Below are positions 8,379 through 15,841 of a stretch of DNA of 25,561 nucleotides, one piece after another. Positions within the stretch are counted from its first letter, which is position 1. The number at the start of each line of letters is the position of its first letter. This stretch comes from VMCP01 sp964592635 (GTDB lineage: Bacteria; Bacteroidota; Bacteroidia; NS11-12g; UBA955), in assembly GCA_964592635.1 (NCBI GenBank), contig CAZQFZ010000027.1, forward strand, positions 1 through 25,561, given 5' to 3'. The notes under the pieces were generated by a model. That model searched no databases, had not been told where the DNA came from, and worked only from the letters and a program-made list of their open reading frames with translations. The translations under genes and the position numbers were made by a program.

Positions 8379-9347
8379 GTGAAACGTATTGCAGTTTTTA
8401 CTTCCGGTGGTGATGCTCCTGGCATGAATGCATGTATTCGTGCCGTAGTTCGAGCAAGTGTTCATTTTAATTTAGAGGTATTTGGTATTCATGGAGGATA
8501 CCAAGGTATGATTGAAAATCAAATAGAACCGATGTCCGCATCGAGTGTTGCGAATATTATTCAATATGGAGGCACTATTTTAAAAACAGCGCGCTCTAAA
8601 GAATTTATGACCACTGAAGGCCGCAAAAAAGCCTATGAAAACTTACAAAGTCATGGCATTGAGGGCTTAGTTTGTATCGGAGGTAATGGTACTTACACTG
8701 GAGCTATGAAATTTTATGAAGAATTTGGCATACCATCGATAGGTTGCCCAGGTACCATCGACAACGACCTTGCTGGTACGGATTATACCATCGGTTTTGA
8801 TACAGCAATCAATACAGCTATGGATGCAATCGATAAAATTCGTGATACTGCTGATGCACATAACCGGGTATTTTTTATCGAAGTGATGGGCAGACATTCA
8901 GGTCATATTGCTCTAAATGCCGGAATTGCTGGTGGTGCTGAAGGAATTTTTATCCCCGAAAAAGAAAACGAATTCGAAGAAATAATGAAATTCTATGAAC
9001 AAAAGTCCAGAACCAAGCAATTCTCCATTTTTGTTGTTGCAGAAGGAGAAGAAGAAGGACGGGCTTTTGATATAGCTAAGAAGTTTCAAGAAAAATTTCC
9101 GGAATCAGATAGTCGCGTAACTGTATTGGGTCACATACAAAGAGGCGGTAAACCTACTTCAAACGATCGCATTTTGGCTTCTAGATTAGGGGCACATGCT
9201 GTAAAAGCCTTAACAGAGGGTATTAAAGGAGTAGCTGTTGGAATCATAAACAATGAAGTAGTCTTCACTCCATTCGATAAAGCGATTTACGATAAAAAAG
9301 ACATTAACCAGAATTTATGGATCATGAATGATATCTTGACACGTTAA
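8379..9347 (+). CDS. pfkA: ATP-dependent 6-phosphofructokinase
   Basis: It phosphorylates fructose 6-phosphate to fructose 1,6-bisphosphate, the committed step of glycolysis, in the cytoplasm. The 322-residue length and motifs match bacterial PfkA: TSGGDAPGMNA (9-19), GTIDND with the catalytic Asp128, HNR (161-163), EVMGRHSGH and LGHIQRGG. Gly at the position after residue 103 and Gly in CPGTIDND are the residues typical of ATP-using rather than pyrophosphate-using enzymes. The start is GTG: the glycine loop lies at the normal distance from it and no earlier start fits. One key residue differs. The GGDGS motif, whose Asp103 in E. coli contacts Mg-ATP, reads GGNGT here (Asn103, codon AAT). No consensus promoter is visible between the preceding terminator and the GTG. 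Confidence 0.95.
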   Translation: MKRIAVFTSGGDAPGMNACIRAVVRASVHFNLEVFGIHGGYQGMIENQIEPMSASSVANIIQYGGTILKTARSKEFMTTEGRKKAYENLQSHGIEGLVCIGGNGTYTGAMKFYEEFGIPSIGCPGTIDNDLAGTDYTIGFDTAINTAMDAIDKIRDTADAHNRVFFIEVMGRHSGHIALNAGIAGGAEGIFIPEKENEFEEIMKFYEQKSRTKQFSIFVVAEGEEEGRAFDIAKKFQEKFPESDSRVTVLGHIQRGGKPTSNDRILASRLGAHAVKALTEGIKGVAVGIINNEVVFTPFDKAIYDKKDINQNLWIMNDILTR

Positions 9348-9451
9348 TAAACTTGTTTGTATCATTCAAGTTTAACAATCGTTCTTTGCATAGCGCATTT
9401 ACAAACGTTGGTACACATTTATAACCATATCATATTTATTCAATCATCCCT

Positions 9452-11110
9452 ATGTTAAAACATCTACATATCAGAAACTATGCGTTAATAAAGTCGTTAG
9501 ACCTCGATTTTTCAGACGGACTCACCACCGTTACAGGTGAAACTGGTGCTGGAAAAAGTATTCTATTAGGTGCAATAGGTTTGATATTGGGACAGAGAGC
9601 TGATAGTTCTGAAATTTCTGTTGGTGAAACTAAATGTGTAATTGAAGCAAGTTTCGAAATTGAAAGTTTAGGATTGCATTCCACATTCCAAAACATGGGC
9701 ATTGATTACGATCCATTGTGTATTTTACGCAGAGAAATTCATAACAGCGGTAAGTCACGTGCGTTTATTAATGACACACCGGTAAATCTTACAGACTTAA
9801 AACTCATCGGAAGTTTATTAGTAGAAATTCAAACTCAACACGCCAATTTAATGGTAACTCAAACGGTTGAACAACGAAAATTACTTGATTTTCATTTCAA
9901 TGATTCACCGGTTTTTGAGAACTATAAATTGGAATTTTCACGATACAGGCAATTAATTAGTGAGCATCGTATTTTAGAACTAAAGAGAGCAGAATTGATA
10001 AAAAATAGAGATTACAACGAGTTCCTATTAACTGAATTAAAACAGCTCCAAATTAATCTAGAATCTGACAAGAATATCGAACAAGAAATTGATTTATTAT
10101 CCCAAGTTGAAAAAATAAAATCTGCTTTCAATTATTGTGTGGGTTTATTGGAAAATGAACAAATGGGATTAATTCAAGGGATCAATTCAATCCGGAATCA
10201 ACTCAAAAATTTCAAGGACATTAACCATGAAACTTCCTCATTGTTTGACCGAGTAGAATCCATTGGAATTGAATTAAAGGAATTAAATAGCGATTTGTGG
10301 GATTATTCCGAGAAATACGAAGAAAATCCAGAACGTTTGGAATGGCTGAATCAAAGGCATTCGAAAATTCAAAATCTATTAAAAAAGCATCAAGTTACTT
10401 CTATTGAAGAATTAAATGAGATTGAAAATAAATTATCTCTTGAATTATTGGATGTAAGCGAAATTGATTCCAAATTAGATCAATTCAAGCGTGAACAAGA
10501 TGAATCCAAAAACAAATGCATTGAATTTGCAAAAATTATCACATCCAAGAGAATTGAAAGTGCAAAAATTATCCAAGAACAAGCGGTGCTGATATTGAGC
10601 AATTTGGGTTTAAGTCATGCACAATTGGAATTTGATATTACCTCAAATTATAATGAACTCAGTGAAACTGGATGCGATGAGGTGTTATTAAAATTCTCAG
10701 CAAATTTAGGTTCAACGATGATGCCAGTTGGACAGGTTGCTTCCGGTGGTGAGATTTCAAGGTTGAACTTTGCCATTAGAAGCATCATTGCTAAGAAAAA
10801 GAATTTACCCACTCTAATTTATGATGAAGCAGATACGGGAATTAGTGGAGAAATAGCTGGGAAAATGGGTCGAATTTTCAAGGATTTAGGAAATCATCAT
10901 CAAGTTATTTGCATTACGCATCTACCTCAAGTTGCTAGTTGTGGAAACCAACAGTTATTTGTTAAAAAAGGAGTTTTGGATGGTAAAACAGTTACCGATG
11001 TTTCCTATTTAAAATCCGATGAAAGGGTTGAAAGCATTGCAAGTATGCTATCGGGCGATTCCATAACAGATTCTGCACGTAACACCGCCAGAGAATTGCT
11101 GGGAATGTAA
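9452..11110 (+). CDS. recN: DNA repair protein RecN
   Basis: RecN is an SMC-like ATPase that acts in double-strand break repair by holding DNA ends and promoting RecA-mediated recombination; it is cytoplasmic and nucleoid-associated. The 552-residue length is that of the family. The N-terminus has LHIRNYALI and Walker A GETGAGKS (29-36). Long coiled-coil arms fill residues ~165-370. The C-terminal half carries the ABC signature VASGGEISR, Walker B LPTLIYDEADTGISGE, and the H-loop CITHLPQVAS. The start is the ATG at 9452, after a 104-base gap from pfkA. The gene is convergent with rnhA. I see no LexA-type operator or consensus -7 box upstream. Confidence 0.96.
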   Translation: MLKHLHIRNYALIKSLDLDFSDGLTTVTGETGAGKSILLGAIGLILGQRADSSEISVGETKCVIEASFEIESLGLHSTFQNMGIDYDPLCILRREIHNSGKSRAFINDTPVNLTDLKLIGSLLVEIQTQHANLMVTQTVEQRKLLDFHFNDSPVFENYKLEFSRYRQLISEHRILELKRAELIKNRDYNEFLLTELKQLQINLESDKNIEQEIDLLSQVEKIKSAFNYCVGLLENEQMGLIQGINSIRNQLKNFKDINHETSSLFDRVESIGIELKELNSDLWDYSEKYEENPERLEWLNQRHSKIQNLLKKHQVTSIEELNEIENKLSLELLDVSEIDSKLDQFKREQDESKNKCIEFAKIITSKRIESAKIIQEQAVLILSNLGLSHAQLEFDITSNYNELSETGCDEVLLKFSANLGSTMMPVGQVASGGEISRLNFAIRSIIAKKKNLPTLIYDEADTGISGEIAGKMGRIFKDLGNHHQVICITHLPQVASCGNQQLFVKKGVLDGKTVTDVSYLKSDERVESIASMLSGDSITDSARNTARELLGM

Positions 11111-11299
11111 TGTGGCGATTATGGTTGTTTTAAATAATACCATAGGAGTGTCATAGGCATAATAGAACGAAACTATTACTACAATACTTTCCAAAACATG
11201 CTTTGAACAAATATCCCTATTTCTTTACTGTTCAAATACATCGCACGGGAAGTGTTGATTACCAAATCAATATGATTATCAAAGCAATATTAATACTCG

Positions 11300-11323
11300 T
11301 TTTACATTTGAAAATTTGTAAAA
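11300..11323. terminator. Weak AT-rich hairpin between recN and rnhA
   Basis: TTTTACA (11300-11306) pairs with TGTAAAA (11317-11323) around a 10-base loop, 14 bases beyond the rnhA stop in the convergent gap. It lacks a GC core, so termination would be weak at best. I see nothing else in 11111-11337. Confidence 0.25.
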
Positions 11324-11337
11324 TAGAAAATAAAATT

Positions 11338-11814
11338 CTACTCTTTTGGTAAACTTTCAAAAAATGCATCGATTTCAATGGGTGCATTTTTGGCTGCAGT
11401 TGTGGCAAGATAATCGCAACGCTCATTTTCCAAAATCCCAGCATGGCCTTTTACCCAATGAAATTTAATATTGAGTCCCTTTTGTGCATCAATGAATAAT
11501 TTCCAAAGGTCGGGATTTTTCACTTTGGCGAAATTCTTTTTAACCCAATTATTTAACCATCCTTTTTCAATGGCATTGCAAACATATTGACTATCCGTAA
11601 ACACGTTAACCGGTATTTCTTTATTGGTAATTTGACGCAGAGCCATAATCACTGCCAGTAATTCCATACGGTTGTTTGTAGTGTTGCGAAAGCCTGCAGA
11701 CAATTCTTTTCTGTGTGATTTATACATCATCACAGCTCCGTATCCACCGGGACCTGGATTTCCTAAAGCCGCGCCATCCGTGTAAATGATTATACTATTT
11801 TCTTTAGTATGCAT
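11338..11814 (-). CDS. rnhA: Ribonuclease HI
   Basis: RNase HI cleaves the RNA strand of RNA-DNA hybrids, removing R-loops and primer remnants in the cytoplasm. The 158-residue protein has all active-site residues: Asp13 in YTDGA, Glu51 in NNRMEL, Asp74 in TDSQYV, His124 in WVKGHAG and Asp134 in NERCD. The basic handle region of E. coli RNase HI is present around residues 84-99 (KGWLNNWVKKNFAKVK). The C-terminus runs slightly past the last helix. The start is the ATG at 11814, giving a 73-base divergent gap to cinA. The gene is monocistronic by position and convergent with recN. Confidence 0.97.
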   Translation of the reverse strand: MHTKENSIIIYTDGAALGNPGPGGYGAVMMYKSHRKELSAGFRNTTNNRMELLAVIMALRQITNKEIPVNVFTDSQYVCNAIEKGWLNNWVKKNFAKVKNPDLWKLFIDAQKGLNIKFHWVKGHAGILENERCDYLATTAAKNAPIEIDAFFESLPKE

Positions 11815-11875
11815 TTTCTTGCAAACTTAATGTATTGTTCGTTTTTTCAATTGAAAATTATTTGCAAATATTGAT

Positions 11876-11883
11876 GACTTTTG
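11876..11883 (+). promoter_or_regulatory. Possible cinA -7 element close to the start codon
   Basis: GACTTTTG matches TAnnTTTG at all fixed positions but the first and ends 4 bases before the cinA ATG; a TTG at 11851-11853 gives a long (22-base) spacer to it. If used, the mRNA would have almost no leader. Weak evidence. Confidence 0.3.
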
Positions 11884-11887
11884 TAGC

Positions 11888-13135
11888 ATGATTAAAGCTG
11901 AAATTATAACCATAGGCGATGAACTGCTTTTGGGTCAAACCACAGATACTAATTCTGTTTATATTTCAAGGCAATTATCCAATTTAGGTATTGAAACTGT
12001 ACATAAATCGGCTATTTCCGATAAAAAAAATGACATCATTTTTGAATTGGAATTGGCGTTAAAAAGAAGTAATATCATCATCATAACTGGGGGTTTGGGT
12101 CCCACAAAAGACGATATTACAAAAAATACTTTAGCTGAATTTTTCAACAGCGGTTGGAGGATTGACACTGATGTGCTATCACAACTTGAAGAAATTTTTA
12201 AAAACAGAGGGCGTGAATTGCTCGACATCAACAAAATGCAAGCGGAACTTCCTGACAACTGCATCACCCTAAAGAACGCGGTTGGAACGGCACCCGGGAT
12301 GTTGTTTAAACACAAGGAAACTTGGATCGCTTCGATGCCTGGTGTTCCCAATGAAGTAGAATATATCTTGGAAAATTCTTTAATGCCGCTACTTAAAGAA
12401 GAATTCAACATACCTGCATTGAAGAGAGCCACTTTAGTTACACTGATGGAACCGGAAAGTAGCTTAAGTCGCCAACTCGAAGAATTTGAAAAATCCATAC
12501 AATCGAAATGCGCACTTGCTTATCTACCCCATCACAATTCGGTGCGATTGCGCCTCAACCAAATAGATCCCAAATTAAGTGAAACTGATTTTGAACAAAT
12601 TTGGCAAAGATTAATTTCGATTTTAGGTGAAAAGGTTTTTGCTATTGGGGATGTAAGTCCTGCTAGCTACATTGTTAATTCATTGAGAAATATGGGTTTA
12701 AGAATTGGAACCGCCGAAAGTTGTACAGGTGGATTTATTGCCAATCAATTGGTTCAAGTTTCTGGAGCATCCGATGTTTTTTGGGGAAGTATTTTAAGCT
12801 ATCACAATGATGTTAAGATCAACGATTTATTCGTCTCTCAAGAGCAAATAAATGAATTTGGAGCGGTAAGTCCTCAAGTTGCGGAATCCATGGTTAATGG
12901 GGTTTGCAAAAAAATGAATTTGGAAGTGGGAATATCAACCACAGGAATTGCTGGCCCGATGGGCGGAACCGATGAGAAACCGGTTGGATTGGTATATGTT
13001 GGAATCAGAATTAAAGAAAGAACTTGGGTAAAGAAATACCATGTACGTGGCAACCGTTTACAATTTATGGAACGAACTTCTAATTGTGCATTTCATTTCT
13101 TGAAGCAAAAATTGGTAGAATTGAAATTGATTTAA
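11888..13135 (+). CDS. cinA: CinA-family protein: nucleotide pyrophosphatase plus NMN deamidase domains
   Basis: A 415-residue two-domain CinA. The N-terminal half is a molybdopterin-binding-like (COG1058) domain, seen in IITIGDELLLGQTTDTNS, IIITGGLGPTKDDIT and GTAPGML; in characterised homologues it hydrolyses ADP-ribose and related pyridine nucleotides. The C-terminal ~160 residues are a PncC domain, with GTAESCTGGFIANQL and STTGIAGPMGGT, which in other species deamidates nicotinamide mononucleotide to recycle NAD. The role in competence implied by the name is historical. The ATG at 11888 gives the canonical N-terminus. It is divergent from rnhA and lies 50 bases upstream of guaA on the same strand. 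No truncation or missing motif is apparent. Confidence 0.95.
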   Translation: MIKAEIITIGDELLLGQTTDTNSVYISRQLSNLGIETVHKSAISDKKNDIIFELELALKRSNIIIITGGLGPTKDDITKNTLAEFFNSGWRIDTDVLSQLEEIFKNRGRELLDINKMQAELPDNCITLKNAVGTAPGMLFKHKETWIASMPGVPNEVEYILENSLMPLLKEEFNIPALKRATLVTLMEPESSLSRQLEEFEKSIQSKCALAYLPHHNSVRLRLNQIDPKLSETDFEQIWQRLISILGEKVFAIGDVSPASYIVNSLRNMGLRIGTAESCTGGFIANQLVQVSGASDVFWGSILSYHNDVKINDLFVSQEQINEFGAVSPQVAESMVNGVCKKMNLEVGISTTGIAGPMGGTDEKPVGLVYVGIRIKERTWVKKYHVRGNRLQFMERTSNCAFHFLKQKLVELKLI

Positions 13136-13169
13136 ATCGGATTTTCCCAATAATCCACCTATTTTCAAC

Positions 13170-13177
13170 TATTTTTG
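13170..13177 (+). promoter_or_regulatory. Candidate guaA -7 element
   Basis: TATTTTTG is an exact TAnnTTTG match in the 50-base cinA-guaA gap, ending 8 bases before the guaA ATG. There is no TTTG at the usual distance upstream; only a T-rich tract at 13142-13145. It could give guaA its own, nearly leaderless transcript. Confidence 0.4.
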
Positions 13178-13185
13178 CAGAACCG

Positions 13186-14721
13186 ATGACTGAAAAAATC
13201 TTGATTTTTGATTTTGGATCTCAATATACACAGCTGATTGCCAGAAGATTGAGAGAACTGAACGTGTATTGCGAAATTCACCCATTCAACTCTGAACAGA
13301 ATTTTACCGATGTAAAAGGAATCATTTTAAGTGGGAGTCCTTGTTCTGTTAATGAAGAAGGTGCGCCACAAATAGACTTAAAGTATTTGTTTAAGCAAGC
13401 CCCCGTATTGGGTGTATGTTACGGTGCTCAGTTAATGGCTAAGAACTTAGGAGGAATTGTTGGCAAATCAGAACACCGAGAATATGGAAGAGCCACTATG
13501 ACTCAAACTGGAGAATTTAATTTATTACTCGATGGTTTAAGTCACGAAAGCCAAGTTTGGATGAGTCATGGAGATACCATTTTACAACTCCCTGAAAATG
13601 CCAATGTAATTGCAATTACCAATTCAATTCCGGTAGCTGGATTTGCTATTCAAGGATATGAAAATCCGGTTTACGGCATACAATTTCATCCAGAAGTGTA
13701 CCATTCTACCGAGGGATTAGACTTATTGCGGAATTTTGTATATAAAATCTGCCATTGCGCTGGTGATTGGACTCCTGGGCATTTTATTGATGAAACAGTT
13801 GAAAAACTGCAAGAAACAATTGGCGAAAACGATAAGGTAATTCTAGGCCTTTCCGGTGGCGTAGATTCCACTGTGGCTGCTGCGCTATTAAATAAAGCCA
13901 TAGGACATCGCTTGATTTGTATTTTTATCGATAATGGACTTCTAAGAAAAAATGAATTTATTGAAGTTCAAGACTCTTATAAACACCTCAATTTAAATGT
14001 AATTGGTATTGATGCATCAAAAGATTTTTATTCTGCATTAAAAGGAATATCCGATCCGGAAACCAAACGCAAAACGATTGGTCGTGTGTTTATAGAAGTT
14101 TTCCAAAGAGAAGCTTCGAAGTTTGATGATGCAAAATGGCTAGCACAAGGTACCATTTACCCCGATGTTATTGAAAGTGTTAGCGTTAAAGGCCCTTCTG
14201 TTACCATCAAAAGCCATCACAACGTAGGTGGTTTACCAGAAAAAATGCATCTGAAAGTCGTTGAACCACTCAGAAGTTTATTCAAAGACGAAGTGCGCAG
14301 AGTAGGAAAAGCCATCGGTTTATCGGATTCGTTGCTTGGTCGACATCCTTTTCCTGGGCCTGGTTTAGGTATTCGTATTTTGGGGGATATCACTCCTGAA
14401 AAAGTACAACTGTTACAAAATGCAGACGCGATTTACATTGAAAAACTGCGTGAGTACGGATGGTATGATAAAATTTGGCAGGCAGGTACTATATTGCTAC
14501 CCATTTACAGCGTTGGTGTAATGGGCGACGAGAGAACATATGAGCAAGTTGTTGCTTTGCGTGCAGTTGGTAGTACCGACGGAATGACAGCGGACTGGGT
14601 GCATTTACCCTATGAAATATTGGCAGATATTTCAAATTCTATTATAAATCAAGTTAAAGGAATCAACCGAGTAGTTTACGATATCAGTTCCAAGCCACCT
14701 GCTACCATTGAATGGGAATAA
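13186..14721 (+). CDS. guaA: GMP synthase (glutamine-hydrolysing)
   Basis: It converts XMP to GMP using ATP and ammonia from glutamine, the last step of guanine nucleotide synthesis, in the cytoplasm. From the ATG at 13186 the protein has 511 residues. The class I glutamine amidotransferase domain has the nucleophile Cys78 in GVCYGAQ and the His-x-Glu pair in QFHPE (His168, Glu170). The ATP-pyrophosphatase domain has the P-loop SGGVDS (223-228), and the C-terminal dimerisation domain ends SSKPPATIEWE. An upstream in-frame start at 13084 would overlap cinA and add 34 residues outside the family pattern, so it is rejected. The next gene begins one base after the stop, indicating translational coupling. 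Confidence 0.98.
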   Translation: MTEKILIFDFGSQYTQLIARRLRELNVYCEIHPFNSEQNFTDVKGIILSGSPCSVNEEGAPQIDLKYLFKQAPVLGVCYGAQLMAKNLGGIVGKSEHREYGRATMTQTGEFNLLLDGLSHESQVWMSHGDTILQLPENANVIAITNSIPVAGFAIQGYENPVYGIQFHPEVYHSTEGLDLLRNFVYKICHCAGDWTPGHFIDETVEKLQETIGENDKVILGLSGGVDSTVAAALLNKAIGHRLICIFIDNGLLRKNEFIEVQDSYKHLNLNVIGIDASKDFYSALKGISDPETKRKTIGRVFIEVFQREASKFDDAKWLAQGTIYPDVIESVSVKGPSVTIKSHHNVGGLPEKMHLKVVEPLRSLFKDEVRRVGKAIGLSDSLLGRHPFPGPGLGIRILGDITPEKVQLLQNADAIYIEKLREYGWYDKIWQAGTILLPIYSVGVMGDERTYEQVVALRAVGSTDGMTADWVHLPYEILADISNSIINQVKGINRVVYDISSKPPATIEWE

Positions 14722-14722
14722 T

Positions 14723-15823
14723 ATGAAAAAGTTTAAACTTGCTTCAACTGCGATATTTATTATCCTTATTTCGGGTAATAATTCACTTTTTGCACAAATA
14801 CAAAATACCTATAAAATTGGTATTTTATTGCCATTTTCATCCTATGGCAGTGATGCACAAAATAAAAACGCAGAGGCTATTTTAGACTATTATAGTGGTG
14901 TTCAATTAGCGTTGAGTGAATTAGAAAAAGATGGATTTAAATCCACTGTATTTGTTTGGGATGTTCAATCAAAAGACAGTGCCCAACTAGTTACTTTGTT
15001 AAAAAATACAGACTTTGCCTCATTGGATGTGTTAATTGGTCCTATAACGCAAAAAGATATCAATATCATCTCAAGGAACATTCAAAATTCAAACCTACTT
15101 TGGGTTTCACCTCTTAGAACTTTAAATATGCCCAAAAAAATCAGCAGTCTAAATATGTTTTCTCCAGATTCACTCAGAATTAGAGGATTGGGAGAAAGTA
15201 TTGCCGTTAGATTCCCGCGTCACAAGTATTTTATTGTTCATGATGGTAGCAAAAACTCCTTGAAAGAAGCGAAAACTTTACAGATTCAGCTTAACAAGAA
15301 GCGCAAAAATGCTTCCATTCTCTATAAATTTTCAGGGGGGGTATTTACTCCTGCGTTGGCCAAATCAGATAGTTTTGTTTTTGTTAATGCCATGGAATCA
15401 CAAAGTCCTAAAGTTGCCGAATATAAAATTATTGAAAACAAACCTGCTTGTTATTCAGTGGGACATTTTACGTGGTATGAAAATTATTCGAAAGCTGAAG
15501 AAGTCAAAGAAATAAAATTTCTTTACCCTGCTGTGAATTTTATTTCAAGCCAAGATTCGTCCACAATACAATTTTCAAAGAAGTTCTTAGATAGTTTTTC
15601 TGGGGAACCAAGCCGATTTGGGTATCAAGGTTACGACCAAATGAAATTTTTGGGTAGCAATTTAATGGTATTTGGCAATCGTTTTTTAAAAATGCTTCCT
15701 TATGCTGAAAATACAGGTTTAATCAACACTATCAAACCTCTGATGATTTCTGAAAATCGCTGGTTTAATACAGGCATTCGTTTAGTACATATTAAGGAAA
15801 ATGAAAAGACCTTATTCAAATAA
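14723..15823 (+). CDS. Exported protein with type I periplasmic-binding-protein-like fold
   Basis: A 366-residue protein with a signal peptide (MKKFK, hydrophobic stretch, cleavage probably after LFAQ). The mature start NTYKIGILLPFSS, the following YYSGVQLALSEL, the LIGPITQKD segment and the FGYQGYDQMKFLG segment near the end follow the pattern of Leu/Ile/Val-binding-like (type I PBP) proteins. No permease or ATPase genes are adjacent, so solute uptake is not implied. I recall Bacteroidota homologues next to guaA that also carry LysM peptidoglycan-binding repeats; I see no LysM here. A role in envelope or peptidoglycan sensing is therefore speculative. The ATG at 14723 (one base after the guaA stop) is preferred over a start overlapping guaA at 14708. 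It is co-transcribed with guaA and the methyltransferase gene 18 bases downstream. Confidence 0.75.
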   Translation: MKKFKLASTAIFIILISGNNSLFAQIQNTYKIGILLPFSSYGSDAQNKNAEAILDYYSGVQLALSELEKDGFKSTVFVWDVQSKDSAQLVTLLKNTDFASLDVLIGPITQKDINIISRNIQNSNLLWVSPLRTLNMPKKISSLNMFSPDSLRIRGLGESIAVRFPRHKYFIVHDGSKNSLKEAKTLQIQLNKKRKNASILYKFSGGVFTPALAKSDSFVFVNAMESQSPKVAEYKIIENKPACYSVGHFTWYENYSKAEEVKEIKFLYPAVNFISSQDSSTIQFSKKFLDSFSGEPSRFGYQGYDQMKFLGSNLMVFGNRFLKMLPYAENTGLINTIKPLMISENRWFNTGIRLVHIKENEKTLFK

Positions 15824-15841
15824 TTAAGGCGTGATATTTTG

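Noticed and set aside
11111..11337. Possible small RNA or gene between recN and rnhA
   Set aside because: There is no promoter match, no open frame with family features and only a weak AT hairpin.
11959..12498. 179-codon minus-strand open frame inside cinA
   Set aside because: It is antisense to conserved CinA motifs, with no recognisable signature and no promoter.
13084..13185. Upstream in-frame start for guaA overlapping the end of cinA
   Set aside because: The extra 34 residues lie outside the GMP synthase pattern; the ATG at 13186 gives the canonical N-terminus and follows a -7-like box.
14723..15823. ABC transporter substrate-binding protein
   Set aside because: The fold is similar, but no permease or ATPase gene is in the window near it, so an uptake function is not supported.
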